A stretch of 64,000 bases of DNA from Fundicoccus_A sp052115865 (lineage in GTDB: Bacteria; Bacillota; Bacilli; Lactobacillales; Aerococcaceae). This document shows positions 36,658 to 44,863 of the stretch, one piece after another. The stretch covers positions 124,001 through 188,000 of the forward strand of contig NZ_JBQKME010000003.1 in assembly GCF_052115865.1 (NCBI RefSeq), read 5' to 3'. A program made the translations under genes and the position numbers. The notes beneath the pieces are model-generated. The model was not told the DNA's origin. It saw only the letters and a list, made by a program, of their open reading frames with translations, and ran no database searches. Each line of letters starts with the position of its first letter. Within the stretch, counting starts at the first letter, position 1.

Positions 36658-37306
36658 TTTGTTTGATTTTTGGGATGAATTTATAAAAAGTATTATCGAA
36701 ACATTGCAAATGTTTGGAATTGCAGGGATTATTTCCTTTGTCTTAGGCATATTTTTCGGCGTTATTTTCGTTATTACAAAACCCAACGGCATAACCCCTA
36801 ACCGCCTAATAAATAACAGCATTGATTTCTTTGTCAATATTTTTCGTTCAATCCCATTTATCATTTTGATTGCCTTTATGATTCCTTTTACCCGAGCCAT
36901 TGCTGGCACTTCCATTGGGGTAAGAGGTGCCATATTCCCCTTAGTCTTGGGATGTGTGCCTTTTTTTACACGTCAAATCGACTTAGCCTTATCATCAATT
37001 GATCCAGGGTTAATTGAAGCAGCACAAGCCATGGGGGTTTCAAATCTTGGCATTATATTCAGAATATATTTACCAGAATCCATCCCTTCCATTGCAAGGT
37101 CAACAACAATTACAGCTATCAGCCTTTTGGGCTTAACCGCTATGGGAGGAGCAGTTGGAGCAGGCGGTATTGGATCTTTTGTTTTACGATATGGATACCA
37201 AAGATATTACAATGATATTATGATCGTTTGTATTTTATTAATTTTGATTTTTGTTTTAATCATTCAACTAATTGGCGATTTCATTATTGCGATTACGACT
37301 CACTAA
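36626..37306 (+). CDS. metP: methionine ABC transporter permease
   Basis: 226-aa membrane protein with five or six spans and the transporter EAA loop (EAAQAMGVSNLGIIFRIYLPE, split over about residues 131-151) that contacts the ATPase. MetI/MetP family. ATG 36626 lies inside the metN end (32-base overlap) behind GTGGAGGTTTTAAAAA, so its expression depends on the metN transcript but it has its own ribosome site. It is intact despite the metN lesion. Confidence 0.93.
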   Translation: MSTTLQELAPNLFDFWDEFIKSIIETLQMFGIAGIISFVLGIFFGVIFVITKPNGITPNRLINNSIDFFVNIFRSIPFIILIAFMIPFTRAIAGTSIGVRGAIFPLVLGCVPFFTRQIDLALSSIDPGLIEAAQAMGVSNLGIIFRIYLPESIPSIARSTTITAISLLGLTAMGGAVGAGGIGSFVLRYGYQRYYNDIMIVCILLILIFVLIIQLIGDFIIAITTH

Positions 37307-37334
37307 TAATATGACATTTAAGGAGATATTTATT

Positions 37335-38141
37335 ATGAAAAAAATTATTTTGACTTTAGTTGTTAGTTTGATTGCTGTATTTTCTGTATTTGGGACGAAT
37401 ATTCATGCTCAAGAAGAGATCAATGTGCGAATCGGCTTAACAGGTTCCGATTCAAAAGTTTGGAATCATATTAAGGAAGAAGCAGCCAAAGAGGGGATTA
37501 ATTTAGAATTACTGTATTTTGATAGTTATCCTTTGCCTAATCGTGCTTTAGCTGAAGGTGAGATTGAGATTAATGCTTTTCAACATCATATTTATTTAGA
37601 AAAAGAAATTGAAGAGTTTGATTATGATTTAACCGTTATTGGTGAAACAGTTTTTGCTCCACTAGCGATATATTCAGATAATATTAAAGATTTATCAGAG
37701 GTTGAAGATGGGGCGAAGGTAGCAATTCCTGATGATACAACCAATGGAGGACGTTCATTAAAATTATTAGAAAAGCATGGTTTTATTGAGTTGGATCCAG
37801 ATGCAGAATTAACGCCAACGATTAAAGATATTACCAATTATTTGGTAGATATTGAAATTATAGAATTAGGTGCAACCAACATTCCTGCTACTTTAGCGGA
37901 TGTGACCTTTGCTGCCGTTAACTCTGGTGTTGCTTCAAATGCCGGCTTAACGATTGACCAAGCATTGGCTGTTGAAGAAGCGATTGCAGGTGAAAATCCA
38001 TATATCAATGTGATTGTAGTTAGAACTGAAGATAAGGATAATGACGTTTATAAGCGTTTAGTTGAGTTATATCAAACAGATGCGGTAAAAGATATTATAA
38101 AAGAAGAATCTAATGGAACTTCTGTTCCAGCTTGGGATTAG
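37335..38141 (+). CDS. metQ: MetQ/NlpA family methionine-binding protein
   Basis: 268-aa extracellular solute-binding protein. Family features: VRIGLTGSDSKVW, INAFQHHIYLE, GETVFAPLAIYS and IPDDTTNGGRSLKLL. Unusually the signal peptide has no lipobox; it ends at NIHA followed by Gln-Glu, a signal peptidase I type site, and the protein contains no Cys at all, whereas NlpA-family binders are normally lipoproteins. ATG 37335 follows AAGGAGATATTTATT; the start at 37272 lies within metP. It is intact, as is metP. Confidence 0.92.
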   Translation: MKKIILTLVVSLIAVFSVFGTNIHAQEEINVRIGLTGSDSKVWNHIKEEAAKEGINLELLYFDSYPLPNRALAEGEIEINAFQHHIYLEKEIEEFDYDLTVIGETVFAPLAIYSDNIKDLSEVEDGAKVAIPDDTTNGGRSLKLLEKHGFIELDPDAELTPTIKDITNYLVDIEIIELGATNIPATLADVTFAAVNSGVASNAGLTIDQALAVEEAIAGENPYINVIVVRTEDKDNDVYKRLVELYQTDAVKDIIKEESNGTSVPAWD

Positions 38142-38225
38142 TTTCGTCATTTGAGCGAATTCTTTGAATTTAAAATGGCTATCACTTATTATTAGAATAG
38201 AATGATAGAAAAGGAGATGTTACAT

Positions 38226-39128
38226 TTGAAAAAATCATTAATTAAATATCTTTTAGTTTCGATGAGTGCTTTGTCACTAATAGCTTATTCGCCTTATTAT
38301 GCGAATGCACAAGATGATACGGAAGAATCTACAGAGGAAGTGGTAGATGAATCAGAAGAAACTACTGATGAAGAAGCAAGTACTGAAGAAACAGATGCTC
38401 AAGAAGAAGCTGAGTCTACTGCAGATGATGCTGAAGGATTAGACATTATTACAAAAGCAGACCTATTAGCTGCTAATGGTCAAGATGGAAATCCTGCATA
38501 TGTTGCTGTATTTGGGTATGTGTATGATGTCACTGACAATGAAGCTTGGGAAGGCGGCGAACATAATGGAGCTAAAGCAGGAACAGATGCTTCAGCTGAT
38601 TTTGTCGCATCACCACATGCTCAAGATTTGTTAGCGGGATTAGAACGCGTAGGTATTTACGGTGATTGGGAAATTTCTAATGATTTATTAGCTAATTTCA
38701 ACGGTGAAAATGAAGATCTTCCTATCTTAGTCGCTGTCAGAGGAACAGTTTATGATATGACAGATATCGGTTCATGGGAAGGTGGCGAACATAATGGGGT
38801 TAAAGCGGGTACAGATGCTACAGAAGCATTTTCAGACCAGTCTCCACATGAAGATGAACTATTAGCCAGCTTAAAAGTTGTCGGTCGTCATATTGATTTT
38901 GTATTCTCAGAAGAAGAATTAGCAAGCTTTAATGGTCAAGATGGTAAGCCAGCTTATATTGCTGTAGATGGTACAGTTTATGATGTGACAAACTTTGATG
39001 CTTGGGAAGGTGGCGAACACCAAGGTCAAGTAACCGCTGGTACAGATGCTAGCGAAATCTTTACCAACGATTCACCGCATGATACAGCATTCTTAGAAGT
39101 TTTACCTGTTGCAGGTAAATTTGAATAA
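38226..39128 (+). CDS. secreted protein with three cytochrome b5-like domains
   Basis: 300-aa exported protein. The signal peptide ends at ANA followed by Gln; a Glu/Asp/Thr/Ser-rich linker covers about 29-70. Three cytochrome b5-type heme domains follow (about 74-146, 150-222, 226-300), each with a YVAV/ILVAV/YIAV strand, VYDVT or VYDMT, WEGGEH(N/Q)G and SPH. Both candidate axial His are kept in all three. The start is TTG 38226: AAAAGGAG is 9 bases before it but abuts the in-frame ATG 38217. No membrane anchor or sorting signal. A role in extracellular heme or electron handling is inference. Confidence 0.8.
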   Translation: MKKSLIKYLLVSMSALSLIAYSPYYANAQDDTEESTEEVVDESEETTDEEASTEETDAQEEAESTADDAEGLDIITKADLLAANGQDGNPAYVAVFGYVYDVTDNEAWEGGEHNGAKAGTDASADFVASPHAQDLLAGLERVGIYGDWEISNDLLANFNGENEDLPILVAVRGTVYDMTDIGSWEGGEHNGVKAGTDATEAFSDQSPHEDELLASLKVVGRHIDFVFSEEELASFNGQDGKPAYIAVDGTVYDVTNFDAWEGGEHQGQVTAGTDASEIFTNDSPHDTAFLEVLPVAGKFE

Positions 39129-39144
39129 TTTCTTGTCAATAATT

Positions 39145-39192
39145 AACCATAATCATTCTCCCTTTTTAAGTGAATGATTATGGTTTTTTTTT
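39145..39192. terminator. bidirectional terminator
   Basis: Perfect 14-bp stem AACCATAATCATTC / GAATGATTATGGTT between converging genes, T run on the plus strand. Confidence 0.9.
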
Positions 39193-39208
39193 ATAAATAT
39201 TTCTGGAA

Positions 39209-40060
39209 TTAGTTTTGACTTAATGGATTGATTTTAAGAGTTGATTTTTTAAGAAATAGTACAATTAGAAATAGGATAAAGGCGGTTACTGCAATCATCG
39301 AAGAAATGGATGTGTTTAAAAAAACAGCTAAGTTGTAACCGATAAGAGTATTAATAATACCAAATACAATAGAAACGCCAATGAAACTAGCAAATCGTGA
39401 CGTAACTAAGCGAGCTGTCATCGTTGGAGCAGCCATTAATGCAGTAACAAGAATAGACCCGATGCTCTCAAACGATATAACAGCTGTTAATGACACAAGA
39501 CTCATCACTATAAAATCAAGTAATTTAATATTTATTCCAATTGACTGAGCAAATACGGGATCAAATAAGCGTATTTTTAGTGGTTTATAGAAAATAAGAA
39601 TAAATGAAAAGTTAATTAGAGCAATCGTTAATCCTTGTACAAAAGCAAGAGGGAGACTGATACCCAATAGGTCAATTCTTTTTAAAGGCGTTAATTCAAC
39701 TTGTCCTAAAAGAACCATATCAATGTCTAAATGAACATTGGTGAAATATTTTGAAATGATTATAACAGCAATAGAAAAAAAGAAGGGAAATATTAATCCG
39801 ATTGAAGCATCGTTTTCAACTAAACCAGTTTTTGTTAATCCTTCGATTGAAATGACTGTAAATAATCCAAAAGCTGCTGCTCCTATTATTAACCAAGGTG
39901 AAGAAAAATCTCGGGTAACTAGGTAAGCTAGCACAATACCTAACAAGATTGTATGTGAAATAGCATCAGCCGTCATTAAACTTTCACGTAAAAGCAACAA
40001 GCTACCAATCAAACTATTTGCGATTGAAACGATTATTAAAACATATAATATTTGAATCAT
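39209..40060 (-). CDS. mntD: metal ABC transporter permease (MntD/TroD-like)
   Basis: 283-aa ABC-3 family permease with eight or nine spans; SLMTADAISHTILLGIVLAY carries the His motif of this family, and AQSIGIN and MAAPTMTARLV are further conserved parts. Last gene of a four-gene minus-strand operon and overlaps the previous permease by 4 bases. Two non-identical permeases next to one ATPase match mntABCD of B. subtilis and troABCD of Treponema. Confidence 0.85.
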   Translation of the reverse strand: MIQILYVLIIVSIANSLIGSLLLLRESLMTADAISHTILLGIVLAYLVTRDFSSPWLIIGAAAFGLFTVISIEGLTKTGLVENDASIGLIFPFFFSIAVIIISKYFTNVHLDIDMVLLGQVELTPLKRIDLLGISLPLAFVQGLTIALINFSFILIFYKPLKIRLFDPVFAQSIGINIKLLDFIVMSLVSLTAVISFESIGSILVTALMAAPTMTARLVTSRFASFIGVSIVFGIINTLIGYNLAVFLNTSISSMIAVTAFILFLIVLFLKKSTLKINPLSQN

Positions 40061-40908
40061 AAGCTAGCTCCTTTTTTATGCTTTCTAAGAGCAATAACAA
40101 TCGAAGACAAACTAATCAGTGTTAGTACAATGATAATCATGGGCCCTGTTGCAATTTTTGGGACAGTTGTACTAATTAATGTTCCAACAAATGCGGCTAT
40201 CATACCAATGATTCCACTCAAAATAATCATCTGAGGATATTTATTGGTCCATTGTCTAGCGGCTACAGCGGGTGAAACCAGCATACTACTAATAAGAATT
40301 GCACCTACAGCCTGTAAACCAACTACAATTAAAAGCAAATTTAATAGTAAAAGAAGTTGGCTAATTTGACGGCTATTAATACCAATGGATTCAGCAAAAA
40401 CTTTATCAAATAAAATGATTTTAATTTTAGGATACATGAGCACAAAAATAAATAATATTAAAACACAGCATATAGCAATTATAATAACATCAAAGCGCAT
40501 TAAATAGGCAGCTTGTCCCATTATATATGAATCTAAACCGGCAAAATTGACACTTTGAAATTGCGGGTTATTTTGCACAATACTATATAAAAGTAGTCCA
40601 AGACTGAAAAAAGAAGACAATACAAGGGCTAGAATACTTTCATAGGCAAATGATGTATATTTTTGGATCCATTGGATAATCCAAAATGCTAGTAAACCAA
40701 TCAATAATGCACCCAGTAACAATACAAGGGTTTGTCGTGTTTGAAAAAGCATAAAAGCGATGATGATGCCTGGATAAACAGCATGTCCAATGGTATCGCC
40801 TAATTGACTTTGTCTTTCAATCACAATGGTTGTCCCAATCACACCAGAAGTAAAACCTAATATCATAGTTCCTAAAGCAACTACCCAAAAGAAATAATCA
40901 AATGTCAT
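40057..40908 (-). CDS. mntC: metal ABC transporter permease (MntC/TroC-like)
   Basis: 283-aa ABC-3 family permease. Features: GVIGTTIVIERQSQLGDTIG followed by HAVYPGIIIAF, AESIGINSRQ and MLVSPAVAARQW. It begins 3 bases after the ATPase stop and overlaps mntD. The two permeases presumably form a heterodimeric channel. Confidence 0.85.
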   Translation of the reverse strand: MTFDYFFWVVALGTMILGFTSGVIGTTIVIERQSQLGDTIGHAVYPGIIIAFMLFQTRQTLVLLLGALLIGLLAFWIIQWIQKYTSFAYESILALVLSSFFSLGLLLYSIVQNNPQFQSVNFAGLDSYIMGQAAYLMRFDVIIIAICCVLILFIFVLMYPKIKIILFDKVFAESIGINSRQISQLLLLLNLLLIVVGLQAVGAILISSMLVSPAVAARQWTNKYPQMIILSGIIGMIAAFVGTLISTTVPKIATGPMIIIVLTLISLSSIVIALRKHKKGASL

Positions 40909-40911
40909 TAT

Positions 40912-41664
40912 CTATTTTCTCCTTTCAGCTTGAAGGAGGGGATGGATAATGTCTTTAGATCCATAAAAAGTTTTATTAATATTTTCTGCTGTAAATATTG
41001 TAGCAGTTGGACCATAGGCAACAAGGGTTTTATTTAATAAAATGACGGAATCAAAATAATTTGTGACAGTATTTAAATCATGGTGAACCGTAATGGAAGT
41101 CTTGCCATTTTGTTGAAATTCACGCAATTGATCCATAATTAATTTTTCACTATGCATATCAACACCTGCTAAAGGTTCGTCTAATAAATATAAATCCGCA
41201 TCTTGCGCAATCGCTCGTGCGATAAAGACACGCTGTTTTTGACCACCTGATAATTGATTGATGTTGCGGTTTTTAATATTTTCCAATTCCATTTGTTGAA
41301 TGGCTTGATTTACTTTTTTATATTGTAGAGGTGAGATTGTTTGAAAAAGCCATCGATTTGAACTAATCCCCATTAAAATAACATCATAAACAGTTGTTGG
41401 AAAATTCCAATTAACTTGTGCTGTTTGTGGAATATAGGCGATGCGCTTGAGTACACTTTTGCTATTTTGACCGAAAATTGTTAGTTTGTCATGTTGATTC
41501 GGAATCAAATTCATGATTGCTTTTATAAGCGTTGATTTTCCAGCCCCATTTGGTCCAATGATAGCTGTTCTGACATTAGCAGGGATATTTAATGTGATCG
41601 CATCAATAGCTCGGTTTTCTTGATAATTAACGGTTAAATTTTTAATTGAAATAATGGTATCCAT
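40912..41664 (-). CDS. mntB: metal ABC transporter ATP-binding protein (MntB-like)
   Basis: 250-aa ABC ATPase: Walker A GPNGAGKSTLI, signature LSGGQKQRVFIARA, Walker B LYLLDEPLAGVD, H-loop TVHHDLNTV. The motif set is complete. It follows the binding protein gene by 34 bases with AGAGAGGAATAATAC before its start. It energises the two permeases downstream. Confidence 0.9.
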   Translation of the reverse strand: MDTIISIKNLTVNYQENRAIDAITLNIPANVRTAIIGPNGAGKSTLIKAIMNLIPNQHDKLTIFGQNSKSVLKRIAYIPQTAQVNWNFPTTVYDVILMGISSNRWLFQTISPLQYKKVNQAIQQMELENIKNRNINQLSGGQKQRVFIARAIAQDADLYLLDEPLAGVDMHSEKLIMDQLREFQQNGKTSITVHHDLNTVTNYFDSVILLNKTLVAYGPTATIFTAENINKTFYGSKDIIHPLLQAERRK

Positions 41665-41698
41665 TGTATTATTCCTCTCTAAATATTGTTATTAGTGA

Positions 41699-42607
41699 TT
41701 ATTTTGTTAGATTATCAATGATTAAGTTCACATTATGCTGAAACATTTCAATAAAGTTATCATTTTCTTGTCCGATTGGAGCCAATGAATCTGAATACAA
41801 TTCTGAACCTTGACCAGCTACAATCACCACTTCAAATCCTTTTTCTGCAATGCCCTCTTTTAATTTATTTAAGGTTTGAGGATTGGAAGTTGTATCCATG
41901 AATAGGGCCGGGACTTCGTTTTCGACAACAAAGTTCACAGTCTGAATAATTTGATCATTTGAAACTTCAGATTGTGTACTTATTCCTTGAGGTGCATAAA
42001 CTTGAAAATCGAATGCTTCTGCAAAGTAAGTAAAGGCATCATGAGGTGTTACTAAAATACGATTTTCTAATGCTAATTCACCTACTCGCTCCTCTGCCCA
42101 TTGGTTTAGCTCATCTAATTCATCGAGATAACGTTGAGCATTATTATGATATAATTCTTGATTTTCTGGAATTTCTTCAGTTAAAACTCTAGTTATCTCT
42201 TCAACCGACTGTTTATATAAGTCTAAATTAAACCAATAATGGGGGTCGACATCTTGTCCGCCATCAACATAAATTAATGCTTCAGAATCAAAATTTTCAG
42301 TAGCAGCATAGCCATAATCTGCTAATACTTCTGCCATCTGCGCTTCGAAGTGAAAGCCGTGATAAAGTATGATGTCCGCATTTAAAATTTTGTCCAAATC
42401 TCCAGCTAATGGGGTATATAAATGGGGATCACTTCCAGCTGGAATAATCAGTTCAATTGAAACTGTGTCAGCTGTAATTTTTTTAACTATGTCGTAAATA
42501 AAACTCGTTGTTACCGTTACATTTGGTTTTTCTTGTCCATAAGCAATTGAATAAGGGGATATGATTAGACTCAAGAATAATAATGACAGTACTTTAATTA
42601 ATTTCAT
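41699..42607 (-). CDS. mntA: metal-binding protein of ABC transporter (MntA/TroA-like)
   Basis: 302-aa cluster A-I binding protein. The metal ligands can be placed as His62 (SDPHLY), His123 (DPHYWF), His189 (TPHDAF) and Asp273 (YSDSLA), the three-His-one-Asp set of TroA. Zn(II) and Mn(II) are both compatible. It has no lipobox and no Cys; the signal peptide ends AYG before Gln-Glu, a signal peptidase I type site. TTGGAGGAAGACG precedes ATG. First gene of the operon, behind TTGATT-16-TATAAT and two DtxR-type palindromes. Confidence 0.85.
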   Translation of the reverse strand: MKLIKVLSLLFLSLIISPYSIAYGQEKPNVTVTTSFIYDIVKKITADTVSIELIIPAGSDPHLYTPLAGDLDKILNADIILYHGFHFEAQMAEVLADYGYAATENFDSEALIYVDGGQDVDPHYWFNLDLYKQSVEEITRVLTEEIPENQELYHNNAQRYLDELDELNQWAEERVGELALENRILVTPHDAFTYFAEAFDFQVYAPQGISTQSEVSNDQIIQTVNFVVENEVPALFMDTTSNPQTLNKLKEGIAEKGFEVVIVAGQGSELYSDSLAPIGQENDNFIEMFQHNVNLIIDNLTK

Positions 42608-42628
42608 CGTCTTCCTCCAATTAAAGTT

Positions 42629-42646
42629 TTTTAGGTTAACCTAAAA
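42629..42646. promoter_or_regulatory. DtxR-type operator 1 (mntA side)
   Basis: 18-bp perfect palindrome TTTTAGGTTAACCTAAAA. It overlaps the expected start of transcription of mntABCD just downstream of its -10 (TATAAT on minus, 42649-42654). Confidence 0.78.
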
Positions 42647-42648
42647 TC

Positions 42649-42676
42649 ATTATAACAAAAAGAATTCGCAAATCAA
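42649..42676 (-). promoter_or_regulatory. promoter of mntABCD
   Basis: On the minus strand TTGATT (42671-42676) and TATAAT (42649-42654), 16-bp spacing, bracketed by the two palindromes. Confidence 0.75.
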
Positions 42677-42688
42677 TAGGCGCGCCTA
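42677..42688. promoter_or_regulatory. DtxR-type operator 2 (between the divergent promoters)
   Basis: 12-bp palindrome TAGGCGCGCCTA, sharing the AGG-4N-CCT core with operator 1, directly upstream of the mntA -35 and 13 bases upstream of the regulator promoter (TTGTTT 42702-42707, TAAAAT 42725-42730, 17-bp spacing). Confidence 0.65.
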
Positions 42689-42759
42689 AAAAATATCTAT
42701 TTTGTTTAAAGCATCAAAACGTGATAAAATATGTAAAGAATAGTAAGAGAGGTGTTAGG

Positions 42760-43125
42760 ATGTCTCAAAGTCGTGAAGATTACATCAAGTTTATTTATGA
42801 AAATGGAAAAGGTGAGTATGTTTCTAATAAATCGATTGCTGTGGGACTTGGGATAGCTCCACCTTCTGTCAGTGAAATGATTTCAAAATTATCCGCTGAA
42901 CATTTGGTTGATTACAGACCTTATCATGGCGCAACATTAACTACAGCAGGAGAAAAAATGGCCGTTGATTTAATACGTAAGCATGAAATTTGGGAGTATT
43001 TTTTAGAAACCAAATTAAATTATACAAAAGAGGAAGTCCATCAGTTAGCGGAAATTTTAGAACATGTAACGCCCATTGATCTAGCAAACCGCTTAGCAAA
43101 CTATATTAATTATCCAGAAAAATAA
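42760..43125 (+). CDS. short DtxR-family metalloregulator (MntR/TroR-like)
   Basis: 121-aa repressor-type protein. Residues 1 to about 70 are the winged helix: SREDYIKFIYENGKGEYVSN, GIAPPSVSEMISKL recognition helix, and a wing DYRPYHGATLTTAGE. The second, dimerisation part contains HEIWEYFLE, and the EILEHVTP segment carries Glu and His metal-ligand positions. It stops at YINYPEK, just where DtxR relatives continue with CPHG, so the C-terminal end is missing relative to 142-aa MntR. ATG 42760 has AGAGGTGTTAGG before it; an upstream start is not supported. It is divergent from mntABCD and presumably controls it, with Mn(II) or Fe/Zn as co-repressor. Confidence 0.85.
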   Translation: MSQSREDYIKFIYENGKGEYVSNKSIAVGLGIAPPSVSEMISKLSAEHLVDYRPYHGATLTTAGEKMAVDLIRKHEIWEYFLETKLNYTKEEVHQLAEILEHVTPIDLANRLANYINYPEK

Positions 43126-43126
43126 G

Positions 43127-43155
43127 TAACAGGAGTTATTCCTGTTATTTTTTTT
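43127..43155 (+). terminator. terminator after the DtxR-family gene
   Basis: TAACAGGA / TCCTGTTA stem with a 5-nt loop, then a long T run, immediately after the stop codon. Confidence 0.88.
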
Positions 43156-43252
43156 GCTCCTATAAACGACTTTACTTTTATTCAATCTAGAGTTGTTTTA
43201 TAATATAAACAAGAATAATGTTTACGCTTACAATGAAAAGGAGGTTTTAAGC

Positions 43253-43651
43253 ATGGCAAATATTTATCATAATATTTTAATACCTGTAGATGGATCACAA
43301 CAATCAATCGATGCTTTTAAAAAAGGGGTAGAATTAGCTAAAGAATTAGAAAGCCAAGTTTATTTAGTTAGAGTTTTAAAAGAAAAAAGAAATGATGCAT
43401 TACTGGAGAATCGAGAAACATTTTTTGCTTCACTAGAAAGATATGCCAATAGTATCGGTGTTGCAATTAATAAAGAAATTGTTTATGGCGACCCACGTAA
43501 AGAAATTTCAACACATCTGATCGAAAGATGGGACATTGATTTAATCGTCATGGGTGCAACAGGTAAAGGTCGTATAGAAAAGATGACCTTGGGATCAATT
43601 ACTGATTATGTCGTTCGGAATGCTAAATGTGCTGTTTTAATCGGTCGATAA
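43253..43651 (+). CDS. universal stress protein (UspA family)
   Basis: 132-aa single-domain Usp. The ATP-binding signature G-2X-G-9X-GS is complete in GATGKGRIEKMTLGS near the C-terminus, with the N-terminal PVDGSQQS strand. It should therefore be an ATP-binding UspFG-type rather than a non-binding member. AAAAGGAGGTTTTAAGC precedes ATG 43253; the upstream in-frame start at 43193 lacks one. TATAAT at 43199-43204 is a likely -10. Confidence 0.92.
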   Translation: MANIYHNILIPVDGSQQSIDAFKKGVELAKELESQVYLVRVLKEKRNDALLENRETFFASLERYANSIGVAINKEIVYGDPRKEISTHLIERWDIDLIVMGATGKGRIEKMTLGSITDYVVRNAKCAVLIGR

Positions 43652-43681
43652 TCAACTTATATTAAAATAAGATTAAAAATG

Positions 43682-43710
43682 TTGACATTTAAAACCATAT
43701 AACTTATCAT
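43682..43710 (+). promoter_or_regulatory. promoter of the second T-box operon
   Basis: TTGACA (43682-43687) and TATCAT (43705-43710), 17-bp spacing. Confidence 0.75.
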
Positions 43711-43717
43711 ATTCTCA

Positions 43718-43981
43718 ATTAAGTAATTGAATTTTGTTTTTTTGATGAGGGACAAAGAGATAGGGACCTATTTTGACAAGAGAGTTTGCGGTAGCTGAAA
43801 AGCAAATCTGAGTAGCCTATGAAGACACAGCCAGCATCCAAAATATTAATTACCGTTTGCTACGTTATCGCTACAGTTTACGTAAACTGAATGAGATGGT
43901 AGTTGTGAAGCTATCATGAATAAAGGTGGAACCACGTTTTGACGTCCTTTAATTCCTAGATGGAATTAAAGGGCGTTTTTT
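43718..43981 (+). ncRNA. T-box leader of the amino-acid ABC operon
   Basis: About 265-nt leader: AG-bulge-type stem I with GAGAGTTTGC...GCAAATC, T-box AAAGGTGGAACCACG (43922-43936), and terminator CGTCCTTTAATTCC / GGAATTAAAGGGCG (43943-43956, 43962-43975) with T run. After loop-E GAA (43821-43823) the next triplet is GAC (Asp); the same offset that would give Met in the other leader would give ACA (Thr). With a polar amino-acid transporter downstream, an Asp reading is plausible. Confidence 0.88.
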
Positions 43982-44037
43982 CGTCCTCCTGTTGGCCGTT
44001 ACTTTGTCAAAAACAAAATTAAAGTGGGGAATTCAAA

Positions 44038-44832
44038 ATGAAAAATATGATAAAAATTATAGTAATGTCTTTAGCGGTTTTCTTAATGGCTCAAGTTAAT
44101 GTTTTAGCTCAAAGTAATAAGGTGATAGATCCTGATGTTCCTGTGGTGATTGGGTTTGATGATACCTTTGCACCATTTGGTTTTAAAAATGAAGCAGGTG
44201 AATATGTCGGGTTTGATTTAGAGTTAGCATCAGAGATATTTGGTCAGATGGGGATTGAATATTCTTTTCAACCGATTGATTGGAGTATGAAAGAAACGGA
44301 ATTGAATACGGGGAATATTGATATGATTTGGAATGGTTATTCGATTACGGAAGAGCGCGAAAAAGTGGTTTTATTCTCCATGCCATATATCGAAAATCGT
44401 CAGATTATTATCGTAGCAGCTGATAGTGATATTCAATCAAAAGAAGATTTAATGGGTAAATCATTAGCAACGCAAGAGCAATCAGCTTCATTAGAAGTAA
44501 TTCTGGCTGATGAGGAGTTTGTTAATACTTTAGGCAACGATCCGGTTACTTATGCGACTTTTGTGGAAGTTTTTAGTGATCTAAATAATGGTCGTGTTGA
44601 CGCTATCGTAGTAGATGAAACATTAGCTAGTTACTTTTTAGAGCAATCAGGTGATGGTGCAAATTATCGTATATTAGAAGAAAATTTTGGTGAAGAAGAG
44701 TATGGGGTTGGTTTTCGTAAATCTGATGCCGCTTTTGTTGAAGAATTTAACGATATATTAAGTGAAATGATTGAAGATGGACGATTTGCGGAAATTAAAT
44801 CAAATTGGTTTACAGAAATTGAAGCAGAATAA
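44038..44832 (+). CDS. amino-acid ABC transporter substrate-binding protein
   Basis: 264-aa SBP_bac_3 type protein: PVVIGFDDTFAPFGFKNEAG, GYVGFDLELA-type segment (EYVGFDLELAS), PIDWSMKETELNTGNIDMIW and SITEEREKVVLFSMPYI. This is the polar amino-acid class (Gln/Glu/Asp/His/Arg-like); the exact ligand is not readable. The signal peptide ends VLA before Gln-Ser and no Cys is present, so again no lipidation. GTGGGGAATTCAAA precedes ATG, directly after the T-box. Confidence 0.9.
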   Translation: MKNMIKIIVMSLAVFLMAQVNVLAQSNKVIDPDVPVVIGFDDTFAPFGFKNEAGEYVGFDLELASEIFGQMGIEYSFQPIDWSMKETELNTGNIDMIWNGYSITEEREKVVLFSMPYIENRQIIIVAADSDIQSKEDLMGKSLATQEQSASLEVILADEEFVNTLGNDPVTYATFVEVFSDLNNGRVDAIVVDETLASYFLEQSGDGANYRILEENFGEEEYGVGFRKSDAAFVEEFNDILSEMIEDGRFAEIKSNWFTEIEAE

Positions 44833-44863
44833 GGTATTTATGTGATTGAAAAGGAGTGATCGA

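Noticed and set aside
38217..38219. ATG as start of the triple-b5 protein
   Set aside because: It abuts the GGAG sequence with no spacing; TTG 38226 has the right spacing and gives a cleaner signal peptide.
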